A stretch of 38,286 nt of DNA from Acidobacteriota bacterium (GTDB taxonomy: Bacteria; Acidobacteriota; Vicinamibacteria; Vicinamibacterales; UBA2999). Shown one piece after another: positions 1-6,221 of the stretch (position 1 is its first letter; every line of letters starts with the position of its first letter). The translations under genes and the position numbers were made by a program. Under the pieces are notes generated by a model, which ran no database searches, had not been told where the DNA came from, and saw only the letters and a list, made by a program, of their open reading frames with translations. The stretch covers positions 1 to 38,286 of the forward strand of contig JAEUQR010000164.1 in assembly GCA_016789705.1 (NCBI GenBank). The letters run 5' to 3'.

Positions 1-484
1 TCCGGAGTCGTGCCCGACACGCGAGGCCGCAGGCCGACGCGTGAGCGCTGACGACCAGGCGCTTCGACGCCAGCCGCGCAGCGGCTGGCGAAGCGCGTTC
101 CGGAGTCGTGCCCGACACGCGAGGCCGCAGGCCGACGCGTGAGCGCTGACGACCAGGCGCTTCGACGCCAACCGCGCAGCGGCTGGCGGAAGCGCGTTCC
201 GGAGTCGTGCCCGACACGCGAGGCCGCAGGCCGACGCGTGAGCGCCTGACGACCAGGCGCTTCGACGGCAGCCGCAGAGCGGCTGGCGGAAGCGCGTTCC
301 GGAGTCGTGCCCGACACGCGAGGCCGCAGGCCGACGCGTGAGCGCTGACGACCAGGCGCTTCGACGCCAACCGCGCCGCGAGAAGGCTGGAAGCGCGCTC
401 GGAGTCGTGCCCGGCCAGGCGAGCCCGAAGGGCGATGCCGCCGCGCCTGACTCCCAGGCGCTTCGACGCCAGCCGCGCCGCGGC
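1..484. repeat. Tandem array of ~98-101 bp units carrying tRNA-Sec 3'-end copies
   Basis: Five consecutive units start at about 1, 99, 198, 298 and 399, each opening with TCCGGAGTCGTGCCCGAC or a close variant. Units 1-4 are nearly identical; the fifth is more diverged and merges into the tRNA-Sec trailer. Read on the minus strand, each unit holds CGACTCC, then GCGCTTCCGCCA (CCA lost or altered in some copies), then a GC-rich inverted repeat (GCCAGCCGC / GCGGCTGGC) and GTCGAAGCGCCTGG. The same order occurs at the real tRNA 3' end (485-505) and its trailer. The units therefore look like duplicated, decayed copies of the T-arm, acceptor strand and trailer. The array is cut by the window edge, so the copy number is a minimum. 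No protein gene is supported here. Confidence 0.9.
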
Positions 485-505
485 TGGCGGAAGCGCCTGG
501 GAGTC
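449..505 (-). repeat. Long palindrome overlapping the tRNA-Sec 3' end
   Basis: Bases 449-464 and 490-505 are perfect 16 bp inverted repeats. Inside them 467-475 pairs with 481-489 (9 bp) around a 5 nt loop, leaving a 2 nt bulge. In the minus-strand transcript the tRNA T-stem 3' strand, acceptor 3' strand and CCA (505 down to 485) can pair with the immediately following trailer instead of folding as tRNA. It could be a terminator-like hairpin, although no T-run follows, or a processing or folding switch. The structure is seen directly; the role is inference. Confidence 0.75.
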
Positions 506-580
506 GAACCCAGCCTGCCCTCAGAGAGCGCAGCGACCGGTTTTGAAGACCGGGAGGGCCACCGGGCCCCGTTCGCTTCC
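485..580 (-). tRNA. selC: Selenocysteine tRNA, anticodon UCA
   Basis: On the minus strand the gene runs from GGAAGCG (580) to GCGCTTCC-G-CCA (485). The anticodon arm is CCGGT-CTTCAAA-ACCGG with anticodon TCA. It has the marks of tRNA-Sec: a 6 bp D-stem (GGGGCC / GGCCCT with one G-U), a long variable arm (CTGC..CTC / GAG..GCAG), a T arm CTGGG-TTCGACT-CCCAG, and an acceptor that extends to 8 positions although the eighth is an A/G mismatch. CCA is encoded. SelA, SelB and SelD are not in the window, and I saw no gene here interrupted by an in-frame TGA. The gene lies 45 nt after the HAD stop codon on the same strand and beside the repeat array. Confidence 0.95.
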
Positions 581-587
581 GTCCGCG

Positions 588-616
588 ATCATACCGTGAC
601 GCCGGCGCACGGACGA
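588..616 (-). promoter_or_regulatory. Candidate tRNA-Sec promoter
   Basis: On the minus strand TATGAT (593 down to 588) is followed by 7 nt and then the first base of the tRNA. A weak -35 (TCGTCC, 616-611) lies 17 nt upstream. The spacing places transcription initiation at or within a base of tRNA nucleotide 1, so little or no 5' leader would need removal. Confidence 0.45.
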
Positions 617-625
617 CGGGCCGCG

Positions 626-1321
626 CTACGCCCGGTCGACGAAGGCGAGTAGCGCGTCGAGGTCGCGCAGATCGTCGAGTGCGAGATCGGGATCGTAAGC
701 GCGCAGTTCATCGAGGCGGTGGTGGCCGGTGGCCACGGCCACCACACGGGCGCCGGCGGCGCGGGCGCAGGCGATATCGAAGGGCGTATCGCCGATGACG
801 ATGGCGTGGGCCGCGTCGGCCAGCGCGATTCCCCGCGCCGCGGCCTCAGCCACCGCCGCGCGGGCGAGTGCATCGCGCTCGGCGTGGTCGTCTCCGAAGG
901 CGCCCCAGGCGAAGTAGTCCCACAGACCGAAGTGCTCGAGCTTGATACGCGCCCCTTCGGCGTAGTTGCCCGTGAGCAGCGCCAGGTGCGCGTCGGCACG
1001 CGCCCGCAGCGCCAGCAGCGCCTCGGCCACCCCGGGCATCACGCCGCGGCGGCCGCTGCCCGGCTCGCCAATCGCGGCATCGAGCAGCGCCAGGTAGCGC
1101 GCCCGGAACGCGTCGAGCCGTTCGGGCGTGGCCGTCACGCCATGACGTTCGAGCGCCGTCTCGACGAGCCAGCGGTCGGTGCGGCCAGCCATCGAGACTT
1201 CGGCGAACGCCTCGGGCACGCCGAAGACCTCTTCGAACGCGCGGTCCATGGACCGCTTGCCGGCGCCGCCCGTGAGCACGAGCGTGCCGTCGATGTCGAA
1301 GAAGAGCAGCCGGCGGGTCAC
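626..1321 (-). CDS. HAD-superfamily phosphatase
   Basis: 231-residue haloacid-dehalogenase hydrolase, probably a small-metabolite phosphatase of the phosphoglycolate-phosphatase type. Motif I is FFDIDGT, with nucleophile Asp9 and general acid Asp11; motif II is LLTGN; motif IV is IGDTPFD. A cap-sized insertion follows motif I. The GTG start at 1321 is chosen because it directly precedes the DxD motif and overlaps the upstream stop (GTGA, 1318-1321); the longer reading frame upstream has no family similarity. It is the last protein gene of the coupled fur-PHP-ABC-cold-shock-HAD set, and tRNA-Sec follows. The substrate cannot be told from sequence. Confidence 0.88.
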   Translation of the reverse strand: MTRRLLFFDIDGTLVLTGGAGKRSMDRAFEEVFGVPEAFAEVSMAGRTDRWLVETALERHGVTATPERLDAFRARYLALLDAAIGEPGSGRRGVMPGVAEALLALRARADAHLALLTGNYAEGARIKLEHFGLWDYFAWGAFGDDHAERDALARAAVAEAAARGIALADAAHAIVIGDTPFDIACARAAGARVVAVATGHHRLDELRAYDPDLALDDLRDLDALLAFVDRA

Positions 1322-1539
1322 TCCGTGGACTCGTGATGGATATCGGTGGCGCGCGGACCGTTCGGCGTGCGTTCGTGCGTGAAGCCGACCCGCGCGCCGA
1401 CCCACAGGCTCGCGATGCCGCCGGCACGCACGCCCGCGTCGACGAAGAACCAGTCGCCGTGCCGGTCGTCGCGCAGGAAGCCGAATCCGCGCGACGGCTC
1501 CAGCCGCACGATCTCGCCGTGGATGGTCATGGCTCCCAT
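1318..1539 (-). CDS. Small cold-shock-domain-like protein
   Basis: About 73 residues (70 if the second ATG at 1530 is used). It contains GEIVRLEPSRGFGFL then DWFFVDAG, matching the RNP1 (GFGFL) and RNP2-like strands of cold-shock OB folds that bind single-stranded RNA or DNA. Family members are about 65-70 residues, so this is one bare domain. The ATG at 1539 overlaps the upstream TAA (TAATG), favouring translational coupling; the ATG at 1530 has GGGAG only 2 nt away, which is too close. The stop overlaps the HAD GTG. A role in RNA folding or translation is inferred from family only. Confidence 0.8.
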   Translation of the reverse strand: MGAMTIHGEIVRLEPSRGFGFLRDDRHGDWFFVDAGVRAGGIASLWVGARVGFTHERTPNGPRATDIHHESTE

Positions 1540-2252
1540 TATCCCAGCCCGAGCCGCGCCAGGAGCCCCGGCTTCGACAGCATGCCGTTCTTCGGGTCCA
1601 GCGTCAGCGCCTGGCCGCCCAGGGCCCGGATGAATTCGCGGTCGGCGCTCACGGCGAGCAGCGCCGCCTGCCGCGCGGTGACAACGCGGGCGAGGTCGCG
1701 CGCGAAGGCCTCGACACCCGGCCTCGGCAACGACGCGGAGGGATGTTCGGCCACGATGAGGCGCGGGTCGAGCGCGATCGCGCGGCCAAGGCGCACCCGC
1801 TGCACCACGTCCGGCCCGGCTGCCCGCACCTGGGTCTCGAGCGCCGCGCGGGGAATGCCCACTTCGTCGGCGAGCGCATGCACGCGCGGCACGACCGCCG
1901 GGTCGATCGGGTCGATGGTGAGCGTGAGCGGCAGCGCCAGGTTCTGCGCCACCGAACACTGCTCGAGCAGCACCGCGCGTTCGCTCAGCAGGCCCAACCC
2001 GTCGAGCATCGCCAGCCACGCATCGTAGTCGGCGATGTCGCCGGTGGGCTGACCGAAGAGCCGCACCTCGCCCTCATCCGGCCGCATGGCCGCCGTCATC
2101 AGGTTCACCAGCACTTCGGCGGCGAGCGCGTCGAGGCCCTGCACCGACACGATGGCCCCGGGCGCGATCGACAGCTGCGCCAGCCGCAGCGGGCGCAGGG
2201 CCTGGTACTGCTTCACGACCCCGGTGAACTCGACGAGTGCGGCCGTGCTCAT
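1539..2252 (-). CDS. ABC-transporter ATPase-like protein lacking catalytic motifs
   Basis: 237 residues with the overall pattern of an ABC ATPase of the MlaF/lipid or phosphate-importer type: an N-terminal beta strand region, a helix after the P-loop slot ending RPDEGEVRLFG, a Q-loop region with SVAQNLALPL, and VVQRVRLGRAIALDP in the signature-helix position. Every catalytic motif is degraded. The Walker A slot (39-46) reads GLDALAAE with no GK[ST]; the Walker B/D-loop slot (168-175) reads AEHPSASL instead of DEPTxxLD; the H-loop His is replaced (about S202); the LSGGQ is gone. ATP hydrolysis is therefore unlikely. It overlaps the PHP gene (ATGA) and the cold-shock gene (TAATG). No permease gene is adjacent. 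A structural or regulatory role is inference. Confidence 0.75.
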   Translation of the reverse strand: MSTAALVEFTGVVKQYQALRPLRLAQLSIAPGAIVSVQGLDALAAEVLVNLMTAAMRPDEGEVRLFGQPTGDIADYDAWLAMLDGLGLLSERAVLLEQCSVAQNLALPLTLTIDPIDPAVVPRVHALADEVGIPRAALETQVRAAGPDVVQRVRLGRAIALDPRLIVAEHPSASLPRPGVEAFARDLARVVTARQAALLAVSADREFIRALGGQALTLDPKNGMLSKPGLLARLGLG

Positions 2253-3094
2253 GCCGGACGCTCCGCGCGCGCGCCGGCGAGACGCGCGAAGTGTGCCGTC
2301 GGCAGCGTGACACCGCCGAGGGCCCGCCGCGTCGAGCGCGATGAGGCCGGATCGTCACCATGGAAGTCCGACCCGCCGCTCACGGCGAGGCCGAGCTGCG
2401 CGGCGGCATCGAGATAGCGGGCCTCATCGTCGGCGCCGTGGTCCGAGTGGAACGCCTCGAGCGCGTCCGCGCCGCCACGAGCCCAGCGCTCGAGCCGATC
2501 GTCGCGGCGCGTCACGCCGGGATGGGCCAGCGACGCGACGCCGCCGGCACGGTGCACGATCGCGAAGACCTCTTCGGGCGCCACGCCGCTGCGCGGCACG
2601 TAGGCCGGACGGCCTTCGGCGAGCAGCCGATCGAACGCGTCCTGCACCGAGGCCGCGTGTCCGGCCTGCACGAGCGCCCGCGCCAGGCCAGGGCGGCCCA
2701 CGGCGGCGCCGGGCCTCGCGGCGGCGTCGTCGAGGAGCGGCGTGACGTCGATGGGCGCCCCGGCACGCGCGAGCGCGTGGGCGATTCGCTCGACTCGGGC
2801 GACCCGGCGGGCCCGCTGCTCCACGAGGAACGCCAGCAAATCGGCGTCGTGTTCGTCGCACCAGTAGCCGAGCACGTGGACATCGCGGGCGTCGCACACG
2901 GCCGTGATCTCGATGCCGGGCACGAGCGCGAGCCCATGCCCGCCGGCAAGCTGCCGCGCCTCGGGCAACGCGGCCACGGTGTCGTGATCGGTGACGGCGA
3001 AGGTCTCGAGACCGGCGGCCTGCACGCGGGCGACCAGTTCGGCGGGCGTGCACCGACCGTCAGACGCGGTCGTGTGCATGTGCAGGTCGATCAC
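2249..3094 (-). CDS. PHP-domain phosphoesterase
   Basis: 281 residues of the polymerase-and-histidinol-phosphatase superfamily. The N-terminal HMH (5-7), TDHD (35-38) and PGIE motifs, a mid-protein SLAHPG and a C-terminal GGSDFHGDD supply the expected metal-binding His and Asp residues. Closest characterised relatives are bacterial 3',5'-nucleoside bisphosphate phosphatase / RNase AM (YciV type), which acts on pAp and short RNA ends; assignment to that activity is inference. The GTG start (3094) overlaps the stop of the Fur-rubrerythrin gene (GTGA), so translation is probably coupled. The end overlaps the ABC-like gene by 4 bases. Confidence 0.88.
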   Translation of the reverse strand: MIDLHMHTTASDGRCTPAELVARVQAAGLETFAVTDHDTVAALPEARQLAGGHGLALVPGIEITAVCDARDVHVLGYWCDEHDADLLAFLVEQRARRVARVERIAHALARAGAPIDVTPLLDDAAARPGAAVGRPGLARALVQAGHAASVQDAFDRLLAEGRPAYVPRSGVAPEEVFAIVHRAGGVASLAHPGVTRRDDRLERWARGGADALEAFHSDHGADDEARYLDAAAQLGLAVSGGSDFHGDDPASSRSTRRALGGVTLPTAHFARLAGARAERPA

Positions 3095-4107
3095 GTTGCC
3101 GGACGCAGCTTCCGCGCCGGCTTCGGGCGCGGGCGCGCGGCCGCGGCGGTGGCGCGGGCCGTCTTGCGGCCGCCGTGCGTGCGCGTGATGAGCGCGCGGT
3201 ATTCGCGGATGAGCAGTTCGAGGTGCTCTCGTTCCTCCTCGGCGAACTCGAGGAACACCTGCTTGCCTTCGGAGTCTTCGAACTTCTCGCCGTAGCGCTT
3301 GAAGAAGCGGTGCGAGCCGCGTTCACAGCGGATGCCGATGCGCAGCGCTTCGGCTTCGTCCACGCCGGGCTTGCTGAGCTGTTCGGTGCCTTCGGCGAAG
3401 AGGCCGTTGGCGGCGCCCTTGAAGAACAGGAAGGTCGGGCGCGACTCGAGCTGCGGATCACGCTCGAGCAGCATGCGGTAGCGGCCTTCGAGACGCTCGA
3501 GGTGATCGACTTCCTCGGCCGCGAGTTTCTCGAACACGTGGCGGCCGCGCGAGTTCTTCACCAGACGGGCGGCCCGCGTATAGAACTCGCGGCCGCTGCG
3601 CTCGGTGGCGATGGCGATGCGCAGGGCGTCGCGCGCGAAGAGCAGTTCCGAGTTGCCAGTGTCCGGCGGCGCGCTGCGGCCGGCCTGGCAGGCCTCGCAG
3701 GTGCCGTAGATCTGCACCACACTCTGGCGGGCCATGAAATTGCGCGCCGCCGCCACTTCTTCGACCAGCGACTCGATGTCCGAGCTCAGGAACTCGAACG
3801 AGCGGTTACAGGTCTTGCAGATGAGGTGATAGTGCCGCGGATGCCGGTAGGAGTGTTCGAAGCGGAAGCGGCCTTCACCGAAGTCGACCTTGCGGGCGAT
3901 GCCGGCGGTGACCATCCACTGCAGCGTGCGGTAGACGGTGGCGCGGCTGATGCGCTGGTCTTCGCGCTTGATGATGTCGACGAGATCGTCGGCGCTCAGA
4001 TGCCCTTCCTGCCGCAGGAACGTGTTGACGATCTGATCGCGCTTGCCCGACCGCTTGGTGCCGGCCGGCCGCAGGGTCTCGAGATCGGGCAGGGCGCTCA
4101 TCGCCAT
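3091..4107 (-). CDS. Fur-family repressor fused to a rubrerythrin-like di-iron domain
   Basis: 338 residues in two modules. Residues about 20-142 are a complete Fur domain: winged helix with RISRATVYRTL, a metal cluster HPRHYHLICKTC, and CxxC pairs at 97-100 and 137-140 (structural zinc). Residues about 155-305 are a ferritin-like four-helix module with the ordered ligands of rubrerythrins: Glu169, Glu199xxHis202, Glu262, Glu292xxHis295. The tail after 310 is basic and low-complexity. Fur proteins normally end near 140 residues, so this is a real fusion in one uninterrupted frame. Proposed role: DNA-binding repressor whose iron or peroxide response is carried by a di-iron site. It lies 69 nt after erpA and leads the coupled operon. 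Start at 4107 or two codons later. Confidence 0.9.
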   Translation of the reverse strand: MAMSALPDLETLRPAGTKRSGKRDQIVNTFLRQEGHLSADDLVDIIKREDQRISRATVYRTLQWMVTAGIARKVDFGEGRFRFEHSYRHPRHYHLICKTCNRSFEFLSSDIESLVEEVAAARNFMARQSVVQIYGTCEACQAGRSAPPDTGNSELLFARDALRIAIATERSGREFYTRAARLVKNSRGRHVFEKLAAEEVDHLERLEGRYRMLLERDPQLESRPTFLFFKGAANGLFAEGTEQLSKPGVDEAEALRIGIRCERGSHRFFKRYGEKFEDSEGKQVFLEFAEEEREHLELLIREYRALITRTHGGRKTARATAAAARPRPKPARKLRPAT

Positions 4108-4144
4108 GGGGACGGGCAGGACGGAGACGACGGGCGCGGCACCA

Positions 4145-4158
4145 CGCGGCGCCGCGTC
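4145..4158. promoter_or_regulatory. 14 bp perfect palindrome between erpA and fur-rbr
   Basis: ACGCGGC-GCCGCGT is a perfect dyad in the 69 bp spacer upstream of the Fur-rubrerythrin start. It does not resemble the AT-rich Fur box. It could be an operator for another regulator, an RNA hairpin that tunes expression after erpA, or chance in GC-rich DNA. Confidence 0.3.
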
Positions 4159-4176
4159 CGTGACCCGGGAACGAGA

Positions 4177-4560
4177 CTACGCGCTGAACGACGACCCGCA
4201 GCCGCAGGTCGAAGAAGCGTTCGGGTTCTTGATGGTGAAGCCGCCGCCGGTGATGGTGTCGACGAAGTCGACCTCGGCGCCCTTCAGGTAGCTCAGGCTG
4301 ACCGGATCGACGAGCAGCTTCACGCCGTTCGACTCGAAGAGCTGGTCGCCCACGCCGGCGCCGGTCTCCTCGATCATCAGGCCGTACTGGAAGCCCGAGC
4401 AACCGCCGCCCTGCACGAACACGCGCAGGCCGCTGTCGGTCTTGCCTTCTTCGGCGAGCAGTTCCTGGATCTTGCTGGCCGCGGCCTCGGTGACGTGGAT
4501 GACGCTCGGCGTCACGACGGGCACGGGCGAATCGAGAGCGGTGGCGGTGTCGGTGTGCAT
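4177..4560 (-). CDS. erpA: A-type iron-sulfur cluster carrier (ErpA/IscA family)
   Basis: 127 residues, typical length with a short N-terminal extension. The three cluster-binding cysteines are present: Cys54 in GGCSGFQY and Cys119 and Cys121 in the terminal CGCG. The protein receives Fe-S clusters from the scaffold and delivers them to apo-enzymes in the cytoplasm. No isc or suf genes are adjacent, so ErpA is preferred over IscA/SufA but the paralogue is not certain. It is followed by the Fur-rubrerythrin gene and preceded by class I fumarase, an Fe-S enzyme on the same strand; both neighbours fit iron-linked control. Confidence 0.9.
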   Translation of the reverse strand: MHTDTATALDSPVPVVTPSVIHVTEAAASKIQELLAEEGKTDSGLRVFVQGGGCSGFQYGLMIEETGAGVGDQLFESNGVKLLVDPVSLSYLKGAEVDFVDTITGGGFTIKNPNASSTCGCGSSFSA

Positions 4561-4569
4561 GATGTCCTC

Positions 4570-4598
4570 AGTGTAGCACCGGATCGAGACGGCGCAAA
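4570..4598 (-). promoter_or_regulatory. Candidate erpA promoter
   Basis: Minus strand TTTGCG (4598-4593), 17 nt spacer, TACACT (4575-4570). The ATG at 4560 is 9 nt beyond the -10, so the 5' untranslated region would be only about 3 nt. Upstream at 4636-4643 is an AT-rich CCAATTGG palindrome, possibly an operator. Confidence 0.4.
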
Positions 4599-4659
4599 CA
4601 GCACCTAAACTGCTGATTCAAAAGACTTTATTGTGCCAATTGGACCAAACGGGTCGGAT

Positions 4660-6186
4660 TTAGCGCCCCGGCGTGGCAAGCTGGGCCAGTTCCTGGGCCG
4701 ACGCCTGCTCGATGTCCTTGTGCAGGCTGTTGCCGTGCGAGTCCATCGTGACCACGGCCGGGAAGTCCTTGAGCTGCAGATGCCACATCGCTTCGGGCGT
4801 GCCGAACTCCTGCAGCGACACGCCGTCCACCCGTTCGATGCAGCGCGCGTAGAACTGCGCCGCGCCGCCGACGGCGTTCAGGTACACGGCGCCGTGCTGC
4901 TTGAGACCGGCCAGTGTCTTCGGGCCCATGCCGCCCTTCCCCATCACGGCGCGGATGCCGTAACGGCCGATGATGTCGGCCTGATACGGCTCTTCGCGGA
5001 TGCTGGTCGTGGGGCCCGCGGCCGTGATCGTCCACGAGCCGTCGTCGAGCTTCTTCACGACCGGACCGCAGTGATAGATGAGGCTGCCGGTGAGGTCCAC
5101 GGGCGGCTCGTGCGACATCAGGTGATGGTGCACGGCGTCGCGCCCCGTGTACGACCGTCCGCTCAGCAGCACCACGTCGCCCACCTTGAGGCTGCGTACG
5201 GTGGCTTCGTCGAGCGGCGTCGTGAGCGCGATTTCGCGGCCGGTGCGGCGGAAGCCGGCCTGGTCCATCATCGCGAGCGCCGGCACGGCCGGATCGCGAT
5301 AGAGCCAGCGGCGAATCTCGCCGCTGACCGGATCGACGATCACACCGAGGCGGCGGAACGCCCAGCAGTCGTAGGCGACTGACACGAAGAAACTCGCCGG
5401 CAGGCGATTGGCGACGCCGATCTTGCAGCCGATGAGCGACGTCTTGCCACCGAACCCCATCGTGCCCACGCCGAGGCGATTCACGGTGCCCATGATCTCG
5501 GCCTCGAGCGCGGCGAGGCGTTCGTCGGGGTTCACGTCGTCGAGCGTGCGGAAGAGCTGTTCCTTCGCGAGCACGTAGCCCGACGTGCGGTCGCCGCCGA
5601 TGCCGACCCCGATGGCGCCCGGCGCGCAGCCCTTGCCCTGCGCGTTCCACACGGCGTGCAGGATGCACTTGCGCACGCCCTCGAGCGTGCGGTCGGCGCG
5701 CCCGAGCTGCGGCAGCTCGGTCGGCAGCGAGTACTGGATGTTCATGTTCTCGCAGCCGCCGCCCTTGAGAATCAGCTTCACCTCGATCTCGTCGCGCTCC
5801 CACTGCTCGAAGTGCAGGATGGGCATCCCCGGCCCGAGGTTGTTGCCGGAGTTCTCACCCGTGAGCGAGTCCACCGAATTGGGGCGCAGCTTGCCGCGCT
5901 TCGTGGCCTCGGCGACGGCCTCGCGGATCTTCTTCTTCAGCTCGATCTGGTTCACGCCGACGGGCGTCTTCACCTCGAAGGTAGGCATGCCGGTGTCCTG
6001 GCAGATGGCGCCCTCTCCCGCCGAGGCCAGATCGATGTTCTGGCCGATGATGTTGAGCGCCTGGGTGGCACGCGGCTCCTCCTCGCGGTCCGTGGCCACG
6101 CGCATGGCGGCGCGGACGTCGGGCGGGAGGTCGGTGGAAGTCTTGACGATGAGCGAGACCATCGAGTCGAAGAACGCTGAAAGCAT
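4660..6186 (-). CDS. fumA: Fumarate hydratase, class I (iron-sulfur)
   Basis: 508 residues, the single-chain class I enzyme with alpha and beta domains fused. It hydrates fumarate to malate in the TCA cycle. Landmarks are ICQDTGMPTF (Cys62 region), GGGCENMN, KGCAPGAIGVGIGGDR and the C-terminal beta domain with GRSYTGRDAVHH and GKGGMGPKT. The cysteines fit the oxygen-sensitive 4Fe-4S cluster of the family. The long open frame continues upstream of 6186, but homology begins at MLSAFFDSMV. A TATACT box 6 nt before the ATG at 6186 supports this start and implies a leaderless message. The next gene on the strand is erpA, an Fe-S carrier. Confidence 0.95.
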   Translation of the reverse strand: MLSAFFDSMVSLIVKTSTDLPPDVRAAMRVATDREEEPRATQALNIIGQNIDLASAGEGAICQDTGMPTFEVKTPVGVNQIELKKKIREAVAEATKRGKLRPNSVDSLTGENSGNNLGPGMPILHFEQWERDEIEVKLILKGGGCENMNIQYSLPTELPQLGRADRTLEGVRKCILHAVWNAQGKGCAPGAIGVGIGGDRTSGYVLAKEQLFRTLDDVNPDERLAALEAEIMGTVNRLGVGTMGFGGKTSLIGCKIGVANRLPASFFVSVAYDCWAFRRLGVIVDPVSGEIRRWLYRDPAVPALAMMDQAGFRRTGREIALTTPLDEATVRSLKVGDVVLLSGRSYTGRDAVHHHLMSHEPPVDLTGSLIYHCGPVVKKLDDGSWTITAAGPTTSIREEPYQADIIGRYGIRAVMGKGGMGPKTLAGLKQHGAVYLNAVGGAAQFYARCIERVDGVSLQEFGTPEAMWHLQLKDFPAVVTMDSHGNSLHKDIEQASAQELAQLATPGR

Positions 6187-6192
6187 GCGGAA

Positions 6193-6198
6193 AGTATA
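6193..6198 (-). promoter_or_regulatory. -10 box of fumarase, leaderless geometry
   Basis: TATACT on the minus strand, then exactly 6 nt (TTCCGC), then the fumarase ATG at 6186. With normal -10 spacing the first transcribed base would be the A of ATG. No good -35 is visible. The box lies 11 bp from the opposing -10 at 6210-6215. Confidence 0.6.
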
Positions 6199-6209
6199 GG
6201 CGGACGGGC

Positions 6210-6215
6210 GACAAT
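6210..6215 (+). promoter_or_regulatory. -10 box of the methyltransferase gene, leaderless geometry
   Basis: GACAAT, then 6 nt, then ATG at 6222. The geometry equals that of the divergent fumarase promoter; the two promoters share the 35 bp between the start codons and must exclude each other. No -35 match was found. Confidence 0.4.
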
Positions 6216-6221
6216 GGGGCC

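Noticed and set aside
1..484. CRISPR-like array
   Set aside because: The units are about 98-101 bp and nearly identical along their entire length, with no alternation of a short repeat and unique spacers, and no cas genes nearby.
338..652. 104-codon open frame across the repeat and tRNA
   Set aside because: It runs through the repeat array and antisense to the tRNA-Sec gene, is Arg/Ala-rich and has no recognisable domain.
4636..4643. CCAATTGG as a Fur box upstream of erpA
   Set aside because: It is only an 8 bp palindrome and does not match the 19 bp Fur consensus; kept only as a possible operator note.
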